Assembly (NCBI GenBank): GCA_031308135.1 | Contig: JAHLJT010002630.1 | Location: 97,446,141-97,510,140 of the forward strand | Length of the DNA stretch: 64,000 nucleotides | Direction of reading: 5' to 3' | Source: Acheta domesticus | Lineage: Eukaryota > Arthropoda > Insecta > Orthoptera > Gryllidae | Part shown: piece by piece, positions 11,941 to 22,559 of the stretch | Position numbering within the stretch: position 1 is the first letter of the stretch | How the letters are laid out: the number at the start of each line of letters is the position of its first letter | Program-made: the position numbers and the translations under genes | Notes under the pieces: model-generated | Told to the model about the DNA's origin: nothing | What the model saw: the letters and a program-made list of their open reading frames with translations, nothing else | Databases searched by the model: none

Positions 11941-12041
11941 GGCCGGCGCAATGAAATAGGTACTGTTGCACGCACCGAAACAAACAGGGAAAAATAGCTC
12001 ATAGGTTTTCAAATTCCATAGTGTTCTTTAAAGTGTTGAAA

Positions 12042-13165
12042 CATCAAAACGTTTTGGATATCTCAACAAATATGTACAATATAGCCTAATAGTGAATAAA
12101 GAAATTAGTCACAGAAGTGCGGCTCAAATGAGGCTTGCTATCAGTGATGGCGCGCAGCGCAATTTTGGCCGATTGCAATGAAATAGTTAAATTGTGGGAG
12201 GTAAAGTTCTTAAAATAGAGATTTAAAGTTTTAATCTTCTGTAAATTAAAAGTATTAGAGAAAAAGTTACGGAGCTATGGTCAATGGAAAAGGGTCTATT
12301 TCTATGGTTTTAACGTAAAAACTGTCCATATTCGGACTAATGTGGCCCACTGTTTGAGTCAAATAAGTAATGATTGATAATCATAAAATTGTTGTGAAAT
12401 AACGTGGGCACCACGTCAGCCAAAAATACGTTGGTAGAGATACCATTAAAAATTTATTTGTCATTTTCTAAAAAGTAGCGAAAATACCGAAAAATGTGGT
12501 GTTTATGGGGTTTGTGTCTCCCCCGAACCAATTTTTAAAACGGTTTCATTGGTGCCAATGTTGTTCTTGCATCAAAACCTAACTCTTTTCCGCTAGCACT
12601 ACAAATATCTTGAATACAGTTTAATAGTGAATGAAGAAATCATAGAGCAGCGCGGAAGAAATGTGGGTCGAAAATAGCGAAAGCGCGCCGCGATGTTTGA
12701 GCCGATTGCAGTGAAATAGTTAAACTGTACGAAGCAAAGTTCTTACAGCAGAGATTTCAAGCTCTAATCTTATCTAAATTAAAAGTATTTGGATGAAAAT
12801 TTCCTGAGCTATGGTCAATTGAAAAGTGTCTATTTCTATGGTTTTAACGTAAAATTGGCCATATTCGAGCTAATGTGGCACACTGTTTACGTCAAATAAG
12901 TATTAGTTGATGATCATAAAATTGTTGCGGGGTAACGGGGACACCATCTCAGCCCAAAATAGGTTGATAAAAATCAGGTTAAACAATATTTATTCGTAAT
13001 TTTCTAAAAAGTAGTGAAAAACGGCCGAAAAATGGGATGTTTATGGGGTTTGAGGCACCCCTAAACCCATTTTAAAAACGGTTTTATTGGTGCCGATGTT
13101 GTTCTTACATCGATATCTTTTTTCACTAAGGCATTGAATTCTATTTTTTCGCTACAGCCTAATAT
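12042..13165 (+). repeat. Tandem repeat, ~530-bp unit, two full copies plus a start
   Basis: Unit 1 is 12042-12569 (528 bp), unit 2 is 12570-13107 (538 bp), and a third begins at 13108 and fades by 13165. Shared landmarks are TAATAGTGAATAAAGAAATY, CTATTTCTATGGTTTTAACG, TTTTCTAAAAAGTAG and TTTATGGGGTTTG. Units are roughly 75-80% identical by eye. No coding sequence is apparent. It looks like a small satellite-type array. Confidence 0.8.
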
Positions 13166-13550
13166 ATATCTCTTTCCCTCTGAGGTCAATAACCGAAAGC
13201 TAATGTCCAGAACCCCTCAGAAATTTGACCATCAGTCAAACCATCATTGCGTCCTCGGACACAGAATTTTCTCCGAATGCCCATCTCCACACATCTTTTG
13301 CGAAGCAATCTCACAAATTAACCCGCAGGCTCCTAACGCAACTGCGAAACTGCAGTTCGCAATTACAAGCTTCAGTCGGGTTCAGGCCTCATGGCGAGCC
13401 ATCAGGCCCGCTCTTCCACGTCTGACCACGAAAATTTAGATTTAGATTTACCTCAGAGGCTTCTTCTGGGGTTGAGGCTCTTTCACATGCAGTCAATGTA
13501 TTCTACTACATGGGTCAGCCGGTTTTACTTCCCCTCCGAAGGAAGGAGTG

Positions 13551-14215
13551 CGAAGGACTTATTCGCCCTTAAAAACCCACGGTTCCGATGGTTGAACCCA
13601 CTATCTTGGGTACAGCAGCCCGATACGCTAAGGGGACGTCCATAAATTACGTAACGCAAATTTTGAGTATTTTGAATCCCCTCTCTCCCCTCCGTAACGT
13701 GCGCTTGAACCTTCTAAATAATTACGTAACGTTTGAGACAACACCCCGCCTCTGGAAAGCAAGAAGTGGGTGCAAGTTGTGAGAGAAGGAAGGACGCGTA
13801 AGCGAGAAAATTTTTGATCAAGCCATGACTCATCACACGTCATCATGGGGAGAGTCTAGTGCTCCAATGTAAATAGATTTTAGAATAAACTACATATCAG
13901 TTTTGAATATTTTCTTCGCAGTCTTACAGATTCAATAAAAAATTGATAAAAAATATCTCCATTTGTGACAATTTACATCTTCTAACTTTAATTTACTTTT
14001 GTTTTGAATCTAATTACTTAATATTATAATGTTTTAGTACAAGTCTCAATAAAGGAAGTATTTCAGCAAATATTGAAAAATGTAAAAAAAACAATGTCAC
14101 GTAAAAATAAACCAATACCCCCCTACACCTATTTAACGTAACGTAATGCTGCCTCGAACCCTCCCTCTTTAGCGTCACGAAATTTATGGACGGCCCCTAA
14201 CCGTTGCACCACCAA
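13551..14215 (-). mobile_element. tRNA-derived SINE head, split by a MITE at its A box
   Basis: On the minus strand, 14215-14196 reads GGTGGTGCAACGGTTA. After removal of the MITE and one TAA/TTA duplication it continues at 13631 with GCGTATCGGGCTGCTG and then GTGGGTTCAACCATCGG. These look like RNA polymerase III A-box (TGCAACGGTTAGCG) and B-box (GGTTCAACC) sequences at normal tRNA spacing. The body extends toward lower coordinates. The same interrupted arrangement is present in block B' (about 61090-61760). Confidence 0.7.
13632..14195. mobile_element. 564-bp MITE with GGGGACGTCCATAAATTACG termini
   Basis: The left end GGGGACGTCCATAAATTACG pairs with the right-end complement GGGGCCGTCCATAAATTTCG. 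TAA flanks both sides (13629-13631 and 14196-14198). It belongs to the same family as 7345-7503. The interior is AT-rich and noncoding. It interrupts a tRNA-derived SINE. Its counterpart in B' is 61168-61740, which has lost two of the leading G bases. Confidence 0.85.
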
Positions 14216-14222
14216 ATCCCTT

Positions 14223-14714
14223 AAGGGAAGGGAAGGGGAAGGGAAGGGGAAGGGAAAGGGAAGGGAAGGGGAAGGGGAAGGGAAGGGGAAGGGAAGGGAA
14301 GGGGATGGGAAGGGAAGGGAAGGGAAGGGGAGGGGAAGGGAAGGGGAAGAAGAGGAGAAGGGAAGGGGAAGGGGAGGGGAGGGGGAAGGGGAGGGGAAGG
14401 GGAAGGGGAAGGGGAGGGGAAGGGAAGGGGGGAAGGAAGGGGAAGGGAAGGGGAAGGGAAGGGAAGGAGAAGGGAAGGGGAAGGGAAGGGAAGGGAAGGG
14501 GAGGGGAGGGGAAGGGAAAAGGAGGGGAGGGGAAGGGAAGGGGAGGGGAAGGGAAGGGGAGGGGAAGGGGAAGAAGAGGGGAAGGGAAGGGATGGGGAGG
14601 GGGAGGGAAGGGGAAGGGGAGGGGAAGTGAAGGGGAGGGAAAGAGAAGGGGAGGGGAAGGGAAGGGTAAGGGGAGGGGAAGGGGAGGGGAAGGGGGAGGG
14701 GAAGGGAAGGGGAG
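14223..14714 (+). repeat. Pure purine (GGGGA/GGGAA) tract, about 490 bp
   Basis: The plus strand is nearly all G and A, built from GGGAA, GGGGAA and GGGGA units with only a few T interruptions. The copy in B' (61766-61896) is about 130 bp, so length differs almost four-fold between duplicates. Such tracts can form triplex or G-quadruplex structures. The long Gly/Arg/Lys and Pro/Ser/Leu open frames across it are composition artefacts. Confidence 0.95.
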
Positions 14715-15993
14715 TAAGCGCGAGCAGACGCGCGCGGATACTGTCACTGTCTCTGTCTAGTTCACCCGGGCGAAAGATACAAAGTAGCGCTGATGCGAAA
14801 CTCCTGTGAGCCTTGCTGTAACTACTCCTGAGGGGGAGAAAATGGCGTTGAATTTGGGAATACGGAGAAGCGTGAGGATTACAATACCAAGTTTCAAAAG
14901 CGTCTAATCGGACATTTGTTCGTGACTTATCCATCCCGATTTTCGGGCTTAAAATTGCATATAACTCCACGCCTCCCACACCAGAGTTCACAATCTTCTG
15001 AGCAGCAATGATGAACCTTATTTCTGTGTATAATGTGCAAAGTTACAGCTCAAAAGAACCTTAAACACGGTTTTCACGACAGAAAATAGTACTGAGTTGA
15101 ATACAATACACTCAAAATTCATGTTACGCAGTACTTATCCACTCTACACTCGGGTACATCTGCCTCCAAGGCTGAATGCTCAAATCCATTAAGTACTTCA
15201 CGGGAGGAAGCCAATTGGTATTCGGAATAATTTGATATTTTTAATAATAAAAAACAATGGAAATGTGTTAGCTTGAAATATAATTAAAACTCTTTTGGAA
15301 TAGGATGGAGTCAACGTGTGGTCATTGTCTTGAATAAACCGAGTGAATCTCACGAAACAAGTTGAAAAGAGGGGAACACATCCTCCCCTCCCCCACTTTC
15401 AAAGCTTCGTTCCCCTAAAAAGGCATACAAATTTTCCCAGCGTTGACAAGCACGGCTTGATTTCTAGCGGAACAAGCCGGAACTGCGTTCCGGTACCTCC
15501 CGAGCAAAGTGATCAAGACAAACAAAAATCAATAAGCAAACACTTGGCGACTTTGTTTTATAAGATCATCCAACTTTCGTAAGGATAAAATTAAATACTT
15601 TGTCACTTAACTGTCTGTATCAAAATAAGAAAGTTATATAAGTTAATACTCATAAAAGTTTCACAATAGTTTACATTAATTTAATATACTAATATTGTTA
15701 CTTTTGTTATTGTATTATTTTATTTTTATAAAGCAAGTCTATCACTATGTCGTATTTTTATTATTAATATTAACATCTATGAACAATTATTACATTATAA
15801 TATGAATGTATAGATATTTTTATTAAACTTTTAATTAATTTGCCATGCGTTCCGGAATCTTTATTTATAGAAATCAAGCACTGTTGTCAAGTATCCTCTC
15901 ACCCGAAGCAGGAATTAATACCCCTGCGAGATTGAAGAAGCCTATGATCGAAGTAATCTGACAATACAAGGTATTAAGTCGCCGATCCCCCAA

Positions 15994-16057
15994 GGCAGAA
16001 GTGTCGTAGCGATCTCGGACCCAAGGATCGCGGGTTTGTGTCCCGCCTCGGGCATGG
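15994..16057 (+). mobile_element. tRNA-like SINE head
   Basis: GTGTCGTAGCGATCTCGGAC is followed by CGGGTTTGTGTCCCGCCTCG, resembling a tRNA A-box region and T-arm B-box (GGTTTGTGTCC, one or two changes from GGTTCGANTCC). The 3' body (about 16058-16130) is rich in CATCATC-type sequence. Its exact copy is at 63190-63253. Confidence 0.55.
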
Positions 16058-17103
16058 TTATATTTGTGTTCGTCCTTTCACCACCTATCATCACCATATC
16101 ATGTCATCTTCACAGTTACATAACATTGAACCCCAACTGGTCGCTAATGACCTTGATGATGCGACCTTATACAAGAAAAAAAGTATTAAATCAAGAGCAC
16201 CACTTTTCGGCTTATTACAAAAAAGAATAAAAATCGCTTGATGTGTCCACTTAACAAATGTCAATGTATGAAATGCATCAAACCGTTGATCGCTGAAAAG
16301 GAATATTTGTGTGTCCTGTGGACAAAAACGGCTCTTAACCCTTCGCACTCGTAAGCAACGACCTTAATACACGTCCTACAGGTCGTACGACATATCGGAG
16401 ATGCCACGAGAAAAATGGCTACTTGCTCGTTTCTGTATGTAATATGTATGTCTGTATGTATCTGTATGTAACTCGTAGGGCAAGTCTCACTAAACAGGTT
16501 GAAATGGGAAAACAAGTTGAAACAAAATCCCCAATTAACTCGTATGGCATGTCACCGATACACATATGTTTCTCTGGTATGTAAAATAAAGTTGTCATTG
16601 TTGAATCGATCTGGGCTTCTATTCTATTTTTAAACAATGTATTTATTTATTTACGTAATAAACAATTTAAAACTGGGTGTGACGAGCTATGGGGAGAAGT
16701 GAAATGTGTGCACGTTTTCATAATTCTGTGATCTCTATCCTAAACCATATTCTAGTCGAATTTTGAATACAGAAAAAGAGCGTTTTTTTCAGTTTTGTTG
16801 ACAAAATATTCGCTCCTATATAATAAAATATATTTTCAAAGGTAAATTAACTAAAAATTTGTGCCCGTAACCCTCATCATGTTCTTCATGAAAGAATAAT
16901 ACTTTTTGCCGCCACAATATTGACGTAACAATGTAAGAACGACCTGGAACGGGGGAATGCCGAGTATCGGCATCGGACTGGGGAGCCTTTTCCCATTGTC
17001 GTCTTAGGCGTGCCATACGAAACCTCCGACCGCAGAGTGCATTTATGGGTGGCAGGCCCCACATGCCCACGAGTGCAAAAGGTTAACGGAGGTGGCTGCT
17101 TCA

Positions 17104-17480
17104 GGAATTACTTCAGCAAATGGTGAAAAATGTTTGCTCCGCAATTAGTGTTTATACTTCTTTTCTTGGCGCACGTCGGGGGGGGTGTCAATAAAAAGGA
17201 ATATCTCACCGTATTTCGCGTCGTTCTCCGTTGTGCCGCTAGGAGTCGCATGATCGCGACTGTATCGAGCAGTACTGGCGATCATGCGGCACAACGGAGA
17301 ACGACACGAAATACCGTGAGATATTCCATTTTATTGACACCCCCCCGTTCGCCAAGAAAGGAAAACCGAAGTATAACATACGATGGGCTGTAATGGGTTA
17401 AGGGATTACTTCAGCAAATGTCGAAAAATGTTTGCTCCGCAATTATTGTATGATACGACATACGATGGGCTGTAAAGGGT
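17104..17480 (+). repeat. Direct repeat of ~80 bp, first unit split by foldback FB6
   Basis: ATTACTTCAGCAAATG, then AAAAATGTTTGCTCCGCAAT, then ACATACGATGGGCTGTAA occur at 17107-17152 plus 17376-17398, and again uninterrupted at 17404-17480. The second unit gives the empty target site for FB6. Confidence 0.7.
17153..17375. repeat. Foldback element FB6 (TATACTTCGG family)
   Basis: The ends are TATACTTCTTTTCTTGGCG and the complement of GCCAAGAAAGGAAAACCGAA. Arms carry GGAATATCTCACCGTATTTC and CGCTAGGAGTCGCATGATCG; the core is GCGACTGTATCGAGCAGTAC, as in FB5 and FB7. It is inserted in one unit of the flanking direct repeat. Confidence 0.85.
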
Positions 17481-17835
17481 TGTATGATTGCGTAGGTTTC
17501 CGCGGCCGGAATTCATGTGGCAGGCGCGGATCCACGGGGAGGGAAATTTCCCCTCCCAAAATGTTTCAGTAACTATTCATTTTAATATGTCACGAAACTT
17601 TCAAGCCAAAGTATTTTCATATAAATATTAAAACGAATAACCTGTATCGCATCATGAGCTGAGTTTAGCCTGCGTCATTCTACACAATCTGTAACATGAC
17701 ACATTCGACCAAAACATGTTGAATAAAAAAATGTCCCCTCCGAAAATTCGCTTCTGGATTGCATGTGGTCTAGGCTATCCGGGATGAGCCGCGTCATCGA
17801 ATTGGTGGCTGACGTTTCGGCCTTCCTCAAGCACG
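17480..17835 (+). other. Retroelement-terminus motifs matching the 4616-5086 insertion
   Basis: GCGTAGGTTTCCGCGGCCGG at 17483 and ATCCGGGATGAGCCGCGTC with TGACGTTTCGGCC at 17777-17826 are the two signature stretches found in reverse around foldback FB1. Here they are separated by about 270 bp of AT-rich sequence (17520-17760). I read them as the end of one retroelement family. Confidence 0.45.
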
Positions 17836-18260
17836 CTGTAGTGGCCAATAACTGGACGGTCATCGCCGAGGATCAGCGATTCGGCTGCTCTTCCTCTGAC
17901 AGACCTGACCTGATCTTGGCAGACCGCCCGAAAAGTACATTCAAGATTCTGGAGGTGTCTGTTCCCTTTGAGGGAGCCAAAGGAGCGCCCGCCAGCAGCC
18001 GTAAAGAGAAGGCAAAGAAGTAAAAGAGCCTGACTGACGAGCTTCACGGGATGCCAGGGGTGTCCAGAGTGGAGAGTCTCCAGGTGATCGTGGGCGCCCG
18101 CGTAGCCCGGGATCCCGCGAACGACAAGGCGCTGAAGAGTCTCGTCCACCGCGACTACCTCCCAACTCTGAAGCGCCGCATCGTCAGCAGTATAATCATG
18201 TCCTCTAAAAACATCTTTGACTGCCACACCAGCTTCTTTGTTGCAGGTGATGGGGAGTAA
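17763..18260 (+). pseudogene. Retrotransposon C-terminal PD-(D/E)XK endonuclease fragment
   Basis: One frame is open from 17763 to 18260 except for a TAA at 18021-18023. It contains DRPDLILADRP followed by FKILEVSVPFEGAKGA, matching the RPD-x-x-EVxVPFE signature of the restriction-like endonuclease domain that ends R2/R4-type and related non-LTR retrotransposons. The usual Tyr in the K-x-K-Y-x-x-L stretch is the stop. Downstream VGARVARDPANDKALKSL and RRIVSSIIMSS fit the family's tail. No reverse transcriptase is seen upstream, so the copy is 5' truncated. Confidence 0.65.
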
Positions 18261-18339
18261 GTCGCTGCTGGCACCGAAGGAAGAGCGGACGGAGCCGAGC
18301 CGAGGGAGCAGTTCCACTTTGGCTCCTTCAGAACCAAAG

Positions 18340-19595
18340 TAAAGTGTTATTGTAATTAATCTCTATGTACTTTCTTCCTGACAGGTTCTGTCCAACGCAG
18401 TATATTTACGTTGTATGCACAATGTACTTATTTGCAAACGAGACTGACAGCAAAACTCACCCAAGTCGAAACCGAATTCATCACAATGAATTGCGTCGAC
18501 TTTGATGAAACATCTCAAAGATGAAAATGTTGGTCTGATTATTTTTTGTCACGGAATTGCTTTTCTTGGGGTACGAAAGAACGCACAAAATAATCCAATA
18601 CTTTTTAGTATACAAATAATCTTTCAATTTTCGCACCCCAGCAAGCTGGCACTCTGACTCTCCAAAACCCCCTCGGTTCCTCATAACAAAGCAAGGAAAG
18701 TTAAATAATATTGCAAAGAGTAGGTCTGTACTTGCCCCATCCGGTATTTTCGCACGACTTTACTTGGCTTTCTCAAGCGTAAAAACCTTTTCTATTACTT
18801 TTTAGTGACTATCAAGAAAAGCGAAAAGCTAACTCTCAAGGAAGATTGAATAATTTATTCAAATGTTTTTAAAGAAGTATGTATTGTTCCAAGAACATCT
18901 CTCTTTAATGCTTAATAAACCTTAATTGAAAATTTGTTTCCAACATCAATTGCATTGTTATTTTGTTTGATATTCTGTAAGTACATTAGTAGTTCCTCTC
19001 CTTCTTTATGGAAAGGATAGTCAAATGGGTAGGGAAAGGGTGGGGGTTTAACACGCGAGAGTTCTCGCACGGGTACGCTTGTACTACTGAAATAATACAG
19101 GAGGCGATGAAAGCATACTGGTTACCATGATCACACAAGCTGTTGATGAATTTTCTTCATTCATAACAGTTCCGACTACACTTCCTCCTTTATAGTCAAC
19201 ACTTTACTTCAAGAATGTTTCATCCATTAAGAGCACAACGATAGTCTTGTTCTTATCATTCTACAAACTAAGTTTCTTTCCTTGTGTACTATAACGCATG
19301 CTCTGCTGTTGTTTTTAACTATGGCGTTGAATTGTATGGAAAGCAGTTTCGTTGTGGAAGTGCATGGAAACGACATAACGCCAACTTATAACGCTTAGAA
19401 GGCTTATAGATTCCTTAATCTTATACATATGTTTTCTGGTTTACACCGTGGATTGCGCCGACCTACAATGTTTATTTCTGTTTTTGCCATCGTTACATCA
19501 AGATTCGTACTTGCAACAAAGTAGTAACATTTTCCTCATATTTATGTAGATTGTGACAAACGCATTTAGCGCAACAGTGTATTAAATATTTTGCA
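18340..19595. other. AT-rich intergenic stretch
   Basis: No open frame of recognisable type is present. A small perfect palindrome, GCGAGAGTTCTCGC, sits near 19052. Nothing else stands out. Confidence 0.4.
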
Positions 19596-20560
19596 ATGGT
19601 TTATTAGTGCTGTGTACCAAATTGTAGAGGAAATTATGATGGTAAAGGTCCACATGTTCCCATGTTTCAATTTCCCAAAGACGACACGCTGAGGAAGTAA
19701 TGGATCTTTGCTATTCATCGGCATAATTTCGTACCGACCCAAAACACAAAAGTAAGTAGTGACAACATTGTTTCTGTGAAAAGTTTGCGACATAACCTGT
19801 ATCATTCGTGCATTTGATATATTATTTGTATTATTCGGAATCAATGTGTGTTTGTTACCGTTCACTTCCCAAATTCTATACTGTTATAATTTACGTTAAT
19901 ACGCATTCATGGACAATAGAGTTCATGAGGGAAAATTAATTTGTTTGAAAATATTAATTAAATGAAATGTAATGAGAGTAGACATTTATTTATTTGTTCT
20001 GGTGTGATTCATTTTAAAGAACTATTATAAGCCATTTAAAAGAATTGTTTTACCTTGTTTACCGGATTTCTCATGTTTCTTTGAAGGTATGCGCACTGCT
20101 CTTTGAGGAAAAGGAAATTCGCTGGACAACCACATGCTATGATGAAAAGTCTAGAAAGGAGCTGCAATATACTTTGGAACGACCAAGACTCCAGGAAGGA
20201 GCCATCCCCACGAAATTGCCAGGTGCCCAGCCTACATGAGTGCATGTCCATCATCTTCGCGTATGGAACCAGATGAGAGAAGGCTCAGGATAATTTACGA
20301 AGGGCAATAGCAGAGAGCTTAAAAACAAAATCAAGAGAGATGATGCACAGAGAGCTCTTACATCTTTTGATGTTATTCATCAGTGTTTAGAAAGGGACAG
20401 TATTGACAAAGAATGAACAAATGTGAATAGTGAGAACTGTGTCTTGTTAGTTTTGGATTGTGTTTTACCAGTGCCAGTATTTACAGCATCTGTAGTAATT
20501 ACGTCGAATTTTGAAGTCAGTGTTTTCAGCCATGATATTGAATTGCAAAAGCTCGGAAAA
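19596..20560 (+). pseudogene. THAP-domain P-type transposase, N-terminal exons (decayed)
   Basis: Exon 1 (19596-19751) encodes CCVPNCRGNYD, MFQFPKDD and WIFAIHRHNF, the first half of a C2CH THAP DNA-binding domain. It carries in-frame stops at 19605 and after LRK, and ends at a GTAAGT donor. Exon 2 (20087-20239) resumes in the same phase with VCALLFEEKEIRW and ends LERPRLQEGAIPTKLP; the last zinc ligand, normally His, is Leu. From about 20380 to 20560 a further block (VLDCVLPVPVFTAS, EVSVFSHDIELQK) fits the region after THAP in P transposases. It is the N-terminal part that copies A and A' lack. It is not expressed as an intact protein. Confidence 0.7.
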
Positions 20561-21485
20561 TAAATATTACAAAATTGATTTTGTTAAGGGTAGGAGGAAA
20601 TCTTTATTTAGTCACGATTTTAAAATGTTTAACAACTTTACTGATAAAATAAAGAAGGTAAACAATGTAATAAGGTTTAGAATAGAGGTGAGGAAATGGC
20701 TGGTAAAAAAGATATTTAATATAAATTAATTACGTTTGTAGGTAAACATCTAGCCATAGACTATTTTTATTGTACACAAAGTGTTTAATATTACCATTGT
20801 AGCTATTCTTAAAAAAATTAAATTAAGGAAGTGAAAATAGCGAAATTTTGGCACTTTGTTATGAATTACTTTTCGTACGTACATATTTTCAATCAATAAA
20901 TGTAGATGAATTGCACTGATGAATTATTATTTTATCAATTGGAATCAAGAAATAGCACTCAATATTTTTCAAATAATTTTAGTTTTTGATTACAGAAAAA
21001 AATGTGTGAATAATATGTGTATATATTGTCACTACCGCGCGGGCCCTCGCGCGTGCGACGTCGGGGATCGATCGGGCGATCGAGATCCCCTTTTCTCTCA
21101 CTCACCTGCTTCAGTTGCCGGCTAACTCAGGCATAGAGACTCTCTACAAGAAATGGGAGCCCATGGACGGACGCTACTTGTTACCAAATAAAATTCATTG
21201 AGGTTTTGAGGAACAATTAAAATTTAATTAACTAAAATGAAGAAATATACAAAAAAATCCTATTACTAATAGCCTTTCCCTCTTAAACCCAAAGACATCC
21301 CTCCCCTTTTTCTTATTTATCCCGCAACTCCTAAAAAACAGCTTGAATTTACCCCCCCCTTTTTCCCAGATTCCCTGTTCACTCAAATAACTTTCTTACT
21401 TCCTAGAAGACAATACAAATTAAAGTACAATTTACCGAGGAAGAAGCAACATACAATTTAGAAGTTTATCCTCAAAAACAGCCAC
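20561..21485. other. AT-rich stretch with one short GC-rich patch
   Basis: A GC-rich, partly palindromic patch lies at 21030-21090 (CGCGCGGGCCCTCGCGCG, then GGGGATCGATC). The stretch after 21240 is pyrimidine-rich. No gene is recognised. Confidence 0.35.
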
Positions 21486-21489
21486 AGCG

Positions 21490-22545
21490 CGGCTCGCTTA
21501 TGATGAGGCACAGGTCTGTGATCCGGGCCATTCACCAGAGTCTAGGAGACAACAGACCGTGTTTTCAGAAGACTCCGCAGGGTCGATGCCCGACCTTCGG
21601 GTGATGTCATCAGGGTTCCGTCTTCGGCGGTGAAAGGCCGGCAGTAGGTCACAGCTGGCGGTAGGCTCCTCGCCGGGGGGGCGGGAGGCAGGTACACGTG
21701 CTCGAAGCCGGCGAAGAGAGGTAGGCAGAGACTTCAGCACGAAAGACAGCTCTGCAGCGGTGGCGGGCGTAATGACGTAAGCCGAATTGAATAATTTTGA
21801 CTCGCGCGCGGCACAAGATTGCACCGCACAATCAGCGATAGTCTTTTTCAGGCGACCGGACGAGATTGCTCTGAGCCTAACAAAAGTACCGGCGCACTGG
21901 TCACAATTAAAGTCCTTTACCAATTCAGAAGAAACCACATGCGTGATAGCGAACGTCCGTCAGGAGCAATTCCGCGTTCCGCCTCACACACAGCGCACCA
22001 AAAAATTAGAACAATACTGTCTCTCACACTTCGGAGGTGTCCACGCCAGCAGCATTTGCTCCCGAACGACGCACCGCCGAGGTGCGCGTTCCTCGCTCCT
22101 CCCCGAACCTACTCTCAAGACCGTCTCCACATTTCTCTCTGATTTTCACTTGGTCACATCTCGCGAAGCCTCTGTAACCCCCTCTCCTTACTTATTTGCC
22201 GAAAGTTCTGGAAAGATTTCTGTTTGAATTTTGAAAGTTTCTTCTCTATTGGCAAAAGGCAACTGCGTGTCAGTTTAATTTCGGTCAATGTCCGGAAGCG
22301 TTTTCTGGCCGAAGTCGATGGAAAAATTCCACTCAACCCTCTCTAACGTCGGGGGGGGGGGAGCCGCAGGTCGCCTGGGGATGTGGCGGCGCCAGAGAGG
22401 CGCCGATCGGGTCGTAATTCTTGTACCCACTGCCCCCCGCCGGACAAAGAAGCGCGAGGGGACCTCTCCACGCACGTGTGCGGCGCGAATTGGCCCGACC
22501 CTTGCGCACACAAAGGGGGCGCTGCGTAGGCCCGCGACAGGCTAC
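21490..22545. other. GC/CpG-rich island with an unassigned 146-codon minus-strand frame
   Basis: Base composition changes sharply from about 21485 to 22545, with many CpG and a run of 10 or so G near 22350. The longest minus-strand frame (21498-21938) is Arg/Ser/Pro-rich and contains HRRRRNPDDITRRSG and CCLLDSGEWPG. I do not recognise it. It could be a promoter-type island, a retroelement leader or part of an unknown transposon. Confidence 0.35.
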
Positions 22546-22559
22546 TATGTCATGTGTTT

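Larger units (their letters stand above)
7812..16802 (+). repeat. Block B: composite segment duplicated at 58522-64000
   Basis: From AAATGACATTTCATTAAATT onward the sequence matches 58522 onward in direct orientation to the window end (16802 matches 64000). Identity is very high; several hundred bases near 15900-16600 look nearly invariant. The copies share nested insertions at equivalent positions: a foldback, a MITE split into a SINE, a purine tract and a tRNA-derived SINE. This argues for segmental duplication rather than independent insertions. B holds about 3 kb (10267-13280) missing from B'. Near 8260-8380 one frame resembles the short CGGBP1-like domain of some transposons, but it is too weak to annotate. 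Stretches 8480-9820 and 14720-15980 hold nothing I recognise. Confidence 0.85.

Noticed and set aside
14184..14991. Long Pro/Ser/Leu-rich (187 and 256 codons) and Gly/Arg/Lys-rich (151 codons) open frames
   Set aside because: They are produced by the purine tract, which lacks stop codons in several frames. There are no motifs, and length differs between copies.
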